A stretch of 64,000 bases of DNA, taken from contig WACF01000001.1 of assembly GCA_026192395.1 (NCBI GenBank), positions 1,201,637 through 1,265,636 on the forward strand. Direction: 5' to 3'. Position 1 is the first letter of the stretch, and each line of letters begins with the position of its first letter. This document shows positions 56,786 through 64,000 of this stretch, piece after piece. The notes under the pieces were generated by a model, which saw only the letters and a list, made by a program, of their open reading frames with translations, had not been told where the DNA came from and did not search any database. This DNA comes from Proteobacteria bacterium 005FR1. Lineage in GTDB: Bacteria; Pseudomonadota; Gammaproteobacteria; Pseudomonadales; Cellvibrionaceae. A program made the translations under genes and the position numbers.

Positions 56786-58222
56786 CTACAGACCAGGGAC
56801 CAGCGGCTCCTTGGCGACCCTCCCATACCGGTCCTCAAAGCGCACGATGTCATCCTCACCCAGGTACGACCCGGACTGAACCTCAATCAACTCCAGATCG
56901 ATCACTCCCGGGTTCTCCAGCGCATGCACTTGGCCAATCGGAATAAAGGTGGATTCGTTTTCGCTGACCAGATAGGTCTTGTCGCCGTTGGTGACCTTCG
57001 CGGTGCCGCTGACCACCACCCAGTGCTCCGCCCGGTGGTGATGCATTTGCACTGACAGCTTCGCGCCGGGTTTTACGGTGATGCACTTCACCTGATAGCG
57101 CTGGCCGCTCCCGATGGAGTCGTAAACACCCCAGGGGCGGTACACTTCCCGGTGGTTCATGTGCTCGTGGCGGCCGTCGCCCTTGATGCGCTCGACGATC
57201 TTCTTCACGTCCTGCACCTTGTCCCGACGGGCAACCAGGACTGCGTCCTTGGTTTCCACAATCACCAGATCATCGACGCCGCAGGTGGCGACCAGGCGGT
57301 GCTCGGCGCGGACAAGGGTATTGCGGCTGTTCTGGCAGATGACATCGCCTTCGCAGCTGTTGCCGTTCTCGTCCTTCTCGCTCACTTCCCAATAGGCGGA
57401 CCAGGAGCCGATGTCGCTCCAGCCGGCGTCCAGCGTCACCATGGCCGCGTCGGTGGTCTTTTCCATTACCGCGTAATCAACGGAGTCCTCAGGACAGGCC
57501 GCAAAAGCCCCCGCATCCACGCGCGTGAAATGCAGATCGTTGCTGCAACTTGCCATCGCTTTTTTGCAGGCTTCGAGAATGTCCGGACGATGCTTCTGCA
57601 ACTCCTCGAGATAGCGGCTGCAGCGAAACAGAAACATGCCGCTATTCCAGAAGTAGTCACCGGATTGCATGTAGTTCTGCGCTGTTGCTTCGTCCGGCTT
57701 CTCCACGAATCGGCTCACCTCGAAGCCTCGGTCGCTGAGGCTCGCTCCTTTCTGAATGTAGCCGTAACCGGTTTCCGGATGAGTCGGAACGATGCCAAAG
57801 GTCACCAGCTTGCCCGCCTCTGCCAATGGGATGGCGGCATCGATGCTGGTATGGAAGGCTTTGTTGTCCTCGATCAGATGATCCGCCGCCAGAATCAGCA
57901 TCAATGCGTCCTGGTTCTTTTCCGCCAGCTGCAAAGCAGCCAGGGCAATCGCCGGCGCCGTATTGCGCCCCACCGGCTCGAGGATGATGCCACCCTTTTC
58001 TTTGCCAAGCTGGCGCAACTGCTCCGCTGCCAGAAAGCGATGCTCTTCGTTGCAAATTAGGAGGGGATCGGCCGTTTCAACGCCCTTGAGACGCATCACA
58101 GTGCTTTGCAGCATTGAAAGCTTTTCGTCCGTCAGCTTGAGGAACTGCTTTGGATTCAACTGACGTGAAAGCGGCCACAAGCGTGAGCCAGAACCGCCGG
58201 CCATGATGACGGGGTGCAACAT
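56786..58222 (-). CDS. manC: Mannose-1-phosphate guanylyltransferase / mannose-6-phosphate isomerase
   Basis: The 478-aa bifunctional enzyme has an N-terminal nucleotidyltransferase (about 1-285; [32 protein letters not shown]) and a C-terminal cupin isomerase (about 345-478; [40 protein letters not shown] with metal-binding His). It makes GDP-mannose, the substrate of Gmd next door. It is the type II (CpsB/AlgA/XanB) form. It is the last gene before a terminator in the gmd-fcl-gmm-manC order. Confidence 0.96.
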   Translation of the reverse strand: MLHPVIMAGGSGSRLWPLSRQLNPKQFLKLTDEKLSMLQSTVMRLKGVETADPLLICNEEHRFLAAEQLRQLGKEKGGIILEPVGRNTAPAIALAALQLAEKNQDALMLILAADHLIEDNKAFHTSIDAAIPLAEAGKLVTFGIVPTHPETGYGYIQKGASLSDRGFEVSRFVEKPDEATAQNYMQSGDYFWNSGMFLFRCSRYLEELQKHRPDILEACKKAMASCSNDLHFTRVDAGAFAACPEDSVDYAVMEKTTDAAMVTLDAGWSDIGSWSAYWEVSEKDENGNSCEGDVICQNSRNTLVRAEHRLVATCGVDDLVIVETKDAVLVARRDKVQDVKKIVERIKGDGRHEHMNHREVYRPWGVYDSIGSGQRYQVKCITVKPGAKLSVQMHHHRAEHWVVVSGTAKVTNGDKTYLVSENESTFIPIGQVHALENPGVIDLELIEVQSGSYLGEDDIVRFEDRYGRVAKEPLVPGL

Positions 58223-58264
58223 AGTATCGTCCCTTCAGTTCTCAATCTGTCTTGTCTTGTAATC

Positions 58265-58747
58265 TCAAGCCGGGAGCTTCGATGATTTTTTAATGGCTTC
58301 CAGATAGGCGGTCGTGTAGCGATGAACATCAGGAGACTTCTTCATGTTCTCAGGAGACCACCAGCAGTACTCAGTGTGTTGGTCCGAAGGCAGACTCCGG
58401 TCGGCCAGATCATCGGCGGGTAGTAGATATCCAAGCACGACGTAATGGGTCGAGACGCCCTCTTCCACCGCACCATCGTCATAGAAGTGCTCGAACACCC
58501 CGATCGGCTGGGCCTGACCACGCTCGAAACGCTGGCCCAGTTCTGCCTCAGTCAGCCGAATGAAAGCCTGATCCAGACTTTCGTTCTTCAACACGCGGCC
58601 ACCAGGCACAAACCAGAAACCCTGCGCAGGCCGGTTCAGGCGCTTACCGAGCAAGATGCGGCCCCTGCTATCGCGGACGATCAGGTCGATAGAAACCAGC
58701 GGAGTGGATTCCACTACCGTCGTAAATACATCCTTATCCAGCCACAT
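58265..58747 (-). CDS. gmm: GDP-mannose mannosyl hydrolase (Nudix)
   Basis: The 160-aa protein aligns with E. coli Gmm/WcaH: FTTVVESTPLVSIDLIVRDS, LGKRLNRPAQGFWFVPGGRV and LTEAELGQRF (the modified Nudix helix of this subfamily). It splits GDP-mannose into GDP and mannose and may control the GDP-mannose to GDP-fucose balance. The ATG at 58747 has GGAGCAGGG upstream. The extended frame to 58897 overlaps fcl and is not used. Confidence 0.93.
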   Translation of the reverse strand: MWLDKDVFTTVVESTPLVSIDLIVRDSRGRILLGKRLNRPAQGFWFVPGGRVLKNESLDQAFIRLTEAELGQRFERGQAQPIGVFEHFYDDGAVEEGVSTHYVVLGYLLPADDLADRSLPSDQHTEYCWWSPENMKKSPDVHRYTTAYLEAIKKSSKLPA

Positions 58748-58784
58748 ACCCTGCTCCACACCCAGCAATCTGCAAAGCCACTTC

Positions 58785-59753
58785 TTACTTCGAGCGGCTG
58801 TTTTCCACATTTTGGAGATACCAGGCGTAGGTACTCTCCAGCCCTTCTTCCAGCCCGATGGAAAACTCCCAGCCAAGCGCCTTGAGGCGTGAAACATCCA
58901 TCAACTTACGCGGTGTGCCGTCCGGCTTGGAACTGTCGAAGACCAGCTTGCCCCGGAAACCCGTCACTTTTGCCAGCGTCTCCGCCAATTGCCTGATGGT
59001 GCAATCCTCGCCCGTGCCGACATTGATGTGGGACAGCATCGGCTGTGTGTGGGAGCGGTACCGCTCCTCCTCGAGATTCATGACGTAGACTGAGGCTGCC
59101 GCCATGTCGTCCACGTGCAGAAATTCTCGCATTGGCTTTCCGCTACCCCAGATAACCACCTCCTCAGCCTGTTCCTGAACGGCCTCGTGAAACCGTCTCA
59201 TCAGGGCGGGAATCACATGGCTGTTTTCCGGGTGGAAGTTATCGTTGGGTCCGTAGAGATTGGTGGGCATTACGCTGCGGTAATCACGCCCGTACTGACG
59301 GTTGTAGCTTTCGCAGAGCTTAATGCCGGCAATCTTCGCGACTGCATAGGGCTCATTGGTCGGCTCCAGCACGCCCATCAACAGCGCCTCTTCGCGCATG
59401 GGCTGCTCGGCGAACTTCGGGTATATGCAGGAGGACCCGAGAAACAGCAGCTTTTGTACACCATTCAAGTGCGCCGCGTGAATGATATTGGCCTCGATCA
59501 TCAGGTTTTCGTAGATGAATTCCGCCGGGTAGGTGTTATTCGCGTGTATGCCGCCCACCTTGGCTGCCGCGAGATATACCTGATCGGGTTTGTGGGATGC
59601 GAACCACGCATGCACGGCTGTCTGATCCCGCAAGTCCAGCTCATCGCGGCTGGCGGTCAGAACCTTCGCGCCGCCACGATTCTCCAGTGCCCGAACCAGG
59701 GCAGATCCGACCATGCCACGATGCCCGGCGACAAAAATTCGCTGCTCGGTCAT
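58785..59753 (-). CDS. fcl: GDP-L-fucose synthase
   Basis: The 322-aa epimerase/reductase converts GDP-4-keto-6-deoxymannose to GDP-L-fucose. Visible motifs are [12 protein letters not shown] (NADP site), the [20 protein letters not shown] block and [15 protein letters not shown] with the catalytic Tyr and Lys. The ATG at 59753 has a strong GGAGGG site, 10 bp after gmd. Confidence 0.96.
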   Translation of the reverse strand: MTEQRIFVAGHRGMVGSALVRALENRGGAKVLTASRDELDLRDQTAVHAWFASHKPDQVYLAAAKVGGIHANNTYPAEFIYENLMIEANIIHAAHLNGVQKLLFLGSSCIYPKFAEQPMREEALLMGVLEPTNEPYAVAKIAGIKLCESYNRQYGRDYRSVMPTNLYGPNDNFHPENSHVIPALMRRFHEAVQEQAEEVVIWGSGKPMREFLHVDDMAAASVYVMNLEEERYRSHTQPMLSHINVGTGEDCTIRQLAETLAKVTGFRGKLVFDSSKPDGTPRKLMDVSRLKALGWEFSIGLEEGLESTYAWYLQNVENSRSK

Positions 59754-59763
59754 GCGACCCTCC

Positions 59764-60885
59764 TCAGGTCTCGACCGAAAACGGCACGTCATGTCCGTTC
59801 TGCTTCAGGAAGGCATGGCGCTGCGCCACCTTAAGATCTTCCCGAACCATTTCCGCGCACATCTCCTGGGCAGTAATCTCAGGTACCCAACCCAGTTTTT
59901 CCTTGGCGCGAGACGGGTCACCCAGCAGTGTTTCCACCTCCGCTGGGCGGAAGTATCGGGGATCAACCTTCACGATCACATCGCCCTTCTTCAGGGCAGG
60001 CGCAAGGTCACCCTCGATTGCTTCAATCCGCGCGATCTCGTCGACGCCCTCGCCTTCGAACACCAGCCGGATACCTAGCTCAGCGGCGGACCAGCGAATG
60101 AATTCGCGGACGGAATACTGAACACCGGTCGCAATAACGAAATCTTCCGGATTATCCTGCTGCAGCATCATCCACTGCATCCGCACGTAGTCCTTGGCAT
60201 GACCCCAGTCCCGCAGCGAGTCCATGTTGCCCATGTACAGAGACTGCTCCAAGCCCTGGGCGATATTGGCCAGACCACGTGTAATCTTGCGAGTAACGAA
60301 GGTTTCCCCCCGGCGCGGCGACTCGTGGTTGAACAGAATGCCGTTACACGCATACATCCCGTAAGCTTCGCGATAGTTCACCGCAACCCAGTAGGCGTAG
60401 AGCTTCGCGACCGCGTAGGGCGAGCGGGGATAAAAAGGCGTGGTCTCCTTTTGCGGCGTTTCCTGAACCAGGCCGTACAGCTCAGATGTAGACGCCTGGT
60501 AAAAACGAGTCTTCTTCTCCAGTCCGAGCAGCCGGATCGCCTCCAGTAACCTCAGGGTGCCCAGAGCATCGACATCCGCCGTGTATTCAGGGGATTCAAA
60601 GCTCACGGCCACATGGGACTGAGCGCCCAGGTTGTACACTTCGTCCGGCTGCACCTGCTGCATTATGCGGGTCAGGTTGGACGCATCGGTCAAGTCACCG
60701 TAGTGCAGAATGAAGTGCTGATTGTCTACATGGGGGTCCTGGTAAATGTGGTCGACCCGCTCGGTATTGAACAAAGAGCTGCGGCGCTTGATCCCATGCA
60801 CCTCGTAGCCCTTTTCCAACAGAAATTCAGCCAGATACGATCCGTCCTGCCCTGTTATCCCAGTAATTAATGCTTTCTTGCTCAA
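59764..60885 (-). CDS. gmd: GDP-mannose 4,6-dehydratase
   Basis: The 373-aa dehydratase makes GDP-4-keto-6-deoxymannose. It has [19 protein letters not shown] (NAD(P) site), the catalytic [10 protein letters not shown] and [15 protein letters not shown], and [19 protein letters not shown]. It is the first gene of the gmd-fcl-gmm-manC set. About 240 bp upstream of it (60886-61123) show no gene and must contain its promoter. Confidence 0.97.
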   Translation of the reverse strand: MSKKALITGITGQDGSYLAEFLLEKGYEVHGIKRRSSLFNTERVDHIYQDPHVDNQHFILHYGDLTDASNLTRIMQQVQPDEVYNLGAQSHVAVSFESPEYTADVDALGTLRLLEAIRLLGLEKKTRFYQASTSELYGLVQETPQKETTPFYPRSPYAVAKLYAYWVAVNYREAYGMYACNGILFNHESPRRGETFVTRKITRGLANIAQGLEQSLYMGNMDSLRDWGHAKDYVRMQWMMLQQDNPEDFVIATGVQYSVREFIRWSAAELGIRLVFEGEGVDEIARIEAIEGDLAPALKKGDVIVKVDPRYFRPAEVETLLGDPSRAKEKLGWVPEITAQEMCAEMVREDLKVAQRHAFLKQNGHDVPFSVET

Positions 60886-61123
60886 CGCTTTCTCCCCTGT
60901 TTTCTAAGCTGGCTCGACGCCAAAGAGCATCTATGGAGTCTCTCAAATAGCGAATCGAAGACCGGTCAACTGGTCGCGATTGATTGCTGCGGCAGTGAGG
61001 AACTGATTGATTTGGCGGCCTATAGAGACCTGCAAGGATACCAGATATGACGCAAATCAGCCGTCCTGAACATTCAATTTGGGACTTCATGCCCGATAAA
61101 CAGCCAACTTCCAACACCGCCAT

Positions 61124-62080
61124 TCATCCGACTGGAACACTAATCTCCACTTCTCGGGAATTCCCGTTTTGTTTGCCGCCACGAGGGTGCTGAATATCCC
61201 GAAGAAACTGCCCAAATTCTTCACCGAGGGACGGGTGGCGCAGTCCATAAGTGACAAAAGTCTGCAAATAACCCTGCTTGTTACCGCAGTCATGAGAGCG
61301 CCCTTGGATATGGAAGGCTTCCACAGGCTCACAGTCCATCAGCATGCCAATGGCGTCGGTCAACTGCACCTCATTCCCCGCGCCGATGGGGGTTTCTTCC
61401 AGCAATTCCCAAATCGCCGCCGACAGTACATAGCGACCAACTACCGAAAGATTCGATGGAGCCTGATCTACGGGAGGTTTCTCCACGATGGCGGTCATTG
61501 GCCGGGACTCACCGGCGGTCATGGACCTGCCGCCCACGTCCACGACGCCGTAACTGGAAACCTTCTCCCGAGGCACTGGCTCGACCATGACCTGACTCGC
61601 AGCACTCTGCTGGTAACGCTTGATCATCGCCGCCAGATTATCCCGCGTCAGATCAGAAGCACGATCGTCGATCAGCACATCCGGCAAAATAACCGCAAAA
61701 GGCTCATCACCCATTGCCGGCCGGGCGCAGCTGATTGCATGACCGAGCCCCAGGGCCTCACCCTGTCGCACGTGAAGAATAGTCACACCTTGCGGGCAGA
61801 TTGTCTTCACCTCGTCCAGCAGCTGCCGCTTAACCCGGCGTTCCAGCATGGACTCCAGTTCAAAGCTAGTATCAAAGTGATTCTCAATCGAATTCTTGCT
61901 TGCGTGCGTCACCAGAACGATTTCGTTGATGCCCGCCTGGATGCATTCGTGTACCACGTACTGAATCAGTGGTTTGTCCACGATCGGCAACATCTCTTTC
62001 GGGATGGCCTTGGTCGCGGGGAGCATGCGGGTGCCCAAACCCGCCACCGGAATTACTGCCTTTCGAATCCTCTTTTGCAC
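61124..62080 (-). CDS. galU: UTP-glucose-1-phosphate uridylyltransferase
   Basis: The 318-aa enzyme makes UDP-glucose. Motifs are [20 protein letters not shown] near the N-terminus, VLPDVLIDD and [13 protein letters not shown] choose GTG at 62080 with GGAG upstream. The frame continues to 62146 without homology. UDP-glucose could feed LPS core or capsule. It has a spacer on both sides, so it is probably its own unit. Confidence 0.95.
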   Translation of the reverse strand: MQKRIRKAVIPVAGLGTRMLPATKAIPKEMLPIVDKPLIQYVVHECIQAGINEIVLVTHASKNSIENHFDTSFELESMLERRVKRQLLDEVKTICPQGVTILHVRQGEALGLGHAISCARPAMGDEPFAVILPDVLIDDRASDLTRDNLAAMIKRYQQSAASQVMVEPVPREKVSSYGVVDVGGRSMTAGESRPMTAIVEKPPVDQAPSNLSVVGRYVLSAAIWELLEETPIGAGNEVQLTDAIGMLMDCEPVEAFHIQGRSHDCGNKQGYLQTFVTYGLRHPSLGEEFGQFLRDIQHPRGGKQNGNSREVEISVPVG

Positions 62081-62306
62081 TGAAATCTCCAGATTTCCTC
62101 GGCTAATATTTTTGTCACTACAGGCTAATCGACGAGACGAGCGCACCGACCGAGAGTCCTCTGCCGATCCCGAAAACTATTCATCATCGCTCGTTTTTTC
62201 TAGCGAGAATCGCTCCATTCCCTAGTGCTGGCACGCCAAAGATAAGACGCGCAACTCCAGTCTTAAGCTATCGGCATCATAGTTAGAAGGGAAAACGAGA
62301 TTCTTG

Positions 62307-63404
62307 CTACGGCTCTCCCACGAGCTCTTCTTCCGGCTCGTCGATAAGCCGCAGCTTGCGAAGCCGCTTGGCAAGCTTCCAGGCATGCTGGACGTTGAAC
62401 GCATAAAGAAGGAAGAGGCCGATAAACACCGCAAACTGAATGGCATCCGGCGTGTTGAGGATCTGCAGCAGAATGCCCAGCAGGTTGATCGCCAGGGCGA
62501 AGCTCAGCACCAGCACGATGATGTGGTCCTTTCGGAAACCCGCGCGCTGCAGAATGTGGTGAATGTGGGTACGGTCCGGATGAAAAGGCGACTTGCCCTT
62601 CAGCATCCGGCGCACGGTGGTGGTGACCATATCGATCAGCGGCAGGCCCACCAGGTAGAGGGCCGTAACCGGCTCCAGTCCACCCTCGGTGCGACCGCCA
62701 TCCCTGGAAGCCTCAATTAGAAACCAGACCAGCGCAAAACCCAGAAACTTGCTGCCGGCGTCTCCCAGGAAGATTTTGGGGAAGCCCTCCACTGCCCTCA
62801 GGTTGCAAACCAAAAAGGCAATAAGACTACCCACCAGCATCGGCCCCATCGCCGTCAATGTCGGGGATGTCGTGGTCAGAAACTCGAGGGTGGCGATCGC
62901 CGCAAGGCAGACACCCGCCGCAATCCCGTCGTAGCCGTCCATCATGTTAACGGCATTGATAATCCCGAACACCGCAACAAGGGTAAACGGCACACCGGTC
63001 CAGAACGGCAAATGAATGTCGCCCAAGCCGAAAAGATCGCCGAGGTTACCGATCCAGAGGCCGGCCACGAAAATCATGACCGCACCCGCGAACATCTCCA
63101 CCCCGATGCGGAACTTGTAGCTGAGATTGAAGCGATCGTCGATAGCGCCGACCACGACGAGCAGGGCCGCGCAAACAAGGAAAACCGCGAGGTTGGAATC
63201 AGTCAGCGTTCCACTCGCAAACATGACGAGCGCAGGAAGAAAAACAGCGATACCGCCTACCAGCGGGATACTGCCAGTATGCTTCTTGCGATGGTCCGGC
63301 GAGTCCACCAGCCCCACCCGTCTCGCCAAGGGCGACAACACCAGAATCGCGATGAAAGTGGCGATGAAGGAAAAAACCGAAAAAAACAGGACCTGACTAC
63401 TCAT
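62307..63404 (-). CDS. wecA: Undecaprenyl-phosphate GlcNAc-1-phosphate transferase (WecA/MraY family)
   Basis: The 365-aa polytopic membrane protein has about ten helices. Catalytic motifs are GAIDDRFNLSYKFRIG (first Asp pair), NMMDGYDGIAAG, FLGDAGSKFLGF and the cytosolic DRTHIHHILQRAG loop. It starts O-antigen or capsule units by attaching HexNAc-1-P to undecaprenyl phosphate. Length equals E. coli WecA. The tail is charged (DEPEEELVGEP). Confidence 0.92.
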   Translation of the reverse strand: MSSQVLFFSVFSFIATFIAILVLSPLARRVGLVDSPDHRKKHTGSIPLVGGIAVFLPALVMFASGTLTDSNLAVFLVCAALLVVVGAIDDRFNLSYKFRIGVEMFAGAVMIFVAGLWIGNLGDLFGLGDIHLPFWTGVPFTLVAVFGIINAVNMMDGYDGIAAGVCLAAIATLEFLTTTSPTLTAMGPMLVGSLIAFLVCNLRAVEGFPKIFLGDAGSKFLGFALVWFLIEASRDGGRTEGGLEPVTALYLVGLPLIDMVTTTVRRMLKGKSPFHPDRTHIHHILQRAGFRKDHIIVLVLSFALAINLLGILLQILNTPDAIQFAVFIGLFLLYAFNVQHAWKLAKRLRKLRLIDEPEEELVGEP

Positions 63405-63821
63405 AGATTCCGTTCTTGCCCCAAAATCAGTTCTGGTTGAACCGTTGATCTTTTAAGATGAATGCGAATAAGTATACCGCCGCTATTCGAAATGAATATG
63501 GCAATTTGAAACGAAGGGAAATCTTTTTGTGAAACTGCTTACAGCAGCGGAAATGATAATGTGTTAATCGCTTACGGTAATCACCCAATCGGGTGAACAG
63601 CGCACGCGAATGTTTTGTTTAGATCCTTCGCACGTCGAGGCCGATCGCGTCGGCCCTGCGCGATCGACACTTCCTTTTAGATCGAACAACGTTCCCCCGG
63701 TCGTCAGCTTCGCTTTGTACTCCCGACGGCTATACCTTCTTACTTTGCCTGGGCGCTGTCGCGTGTAATGGCGTCGATTTCGGCGACATCGGACCGACGC
63801 GTGCGAGGTAATGTTTGCAGA
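63405..63821. other. Intergenic region upstream of wecA
   Basis: About 417 bp lie between wecA and the partial glycosyltransferase. An AT-rich tract at 63455-63560 is the likely wecA promoter region. I see no JUMPstart element, hairpin terminator or gene. Confidence 0.45.
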
Positions 63822-64000
63822 TTAGAGAAACTGCGAGACTTTGCTCAGATTCTTCCAAGCCAGAGTTCCAAGTCCGCCTACGCCAGACCGGCGTAGCGCG
63901 TCGTAGTCCTCCCGGGATTTACGAACGATGTTCCTCAAGGATCGATTACTCGCACCGCCCACGCGCATTTTCACCAGCACCTTCGGCAAGTACACCGCCG
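63822..64000 (-). CDS. Family 2 glycosyltransferase, C-terminal fragment (runs off window)
   Basis: Reading the minus strand from the right edge gives 58 residues ending in TAA at 63822: YLPKVLVKMRVGGASNRSLR, then a basic helix KSREDYDALRRSG and the end LAWKNLSKVSQFL. The MRVGGASN and WKNLSK pattern is the conserved tail of WcaA-like family 2 glycosyltransferases. The start and catalytic domain are outside the window. It would transfer one of the sugars made by the neighbouring genes. Confidence 0.82.
   Translation of the reverse strand, partial: AVYLPKVLVKMRVGGASNRSLRNIVRKSREDYDALRRSGVGGLGTLAWKNLSKVSQFL

Overview
The window looks like chromosomal DNA of a GC-rich gammaproteobacterium. The evidence is the gene order thrS-infC-rpmI-rplT-pheS-pheT-ihfA-merR, an infC with an ATT start, long-form QueF, AlaA, YadGH, IbpA and HtpX. 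The genus cannot be fixed from sequence alone. Intergenic DNA is unusually rich in repeats: 7-bp minisatellites, 'TCATTCCGGC' inverted repeats, a 191/192-bp tandem array, and repeat units fused to tRNA 3' ends.

Layout. 1-2.8 kb: tRNA-Gly, tRNA-Glu and tRNA-Ser with alaA and tRNA-linked repeats. 3.3-11.9 kb: an adenylate/guanylate cyclase, queF, the yadGH ABC exporter, ibpA (sigma-32-type promoter plus ROSE-like RNA thermometer), a DUF503 protein, a TPR-like anchored protein, tRNA-Pro, a PRC-barrel protein and htpX (also with a sigma-32-like promoter). 12.0-13.2 kb: six tandem ~191-bp units. 13.2-21.3 kb: the translation operon, all on the minus strand. 21.9-24.3 kb: AT-richer small membrane-protein genes and a decayed IS3-type element. 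24.3-35.2 kb: a tightly packed minus-strand run of nine genes centred on a secreted 1367-aa RHS/YD-repeat protein. It starts with a ChrB-rhodanese fusion, a ferric-reductase-like membrane protein and a TolB-like propeller, continues with FlgD-Ig and PKD proteins, and ends with two small membrane proteins. I regard this as the best candidate for an undescribed system.

35.5-39 kb: VanZ-like protein, cysC and an SLC13-type permease. 39.3-51.2 kb: a putative c-di-GMP-controlled exopolysaccharide locus (nfrB, nfrA, wecB, a degenerate GGDEF protein, an SBP-GGDEF-EAL protein and a divergent active GGDEF cyclase), resembling the NfrAB/WecB N-acetylmannosamine polymer pathway. 51.7-53 kb: two putative lipoproteins. 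53.3-53.9 kb: an internally deleted second copy of the permease gene with its flanking repeats, so the 39-53 kb accessory segment lies between direct duplications. 54.2-64 kb: surface-sugar genes. These are a UDP-HexNAc dehydrogenase and 4-epimerase (TviB/TviC, WbpO/WbpP type), manC, gmm, fcl and gmd for GDP-mannose and GDP-fucose, galU, wecA, and the 3' end of a family 2 glycosyltransferase that runs off the window.

The last third therefore supplies activated sugars (UDP-GalNAcA type, GDP-Fuc, UDP-Glc) and lipid-linked priming for O-antigen or capsule. The nfr locus has its own epimerase and c-di-GMP input. All functions are read from sequence motifs and family knowledge; no database search was run.
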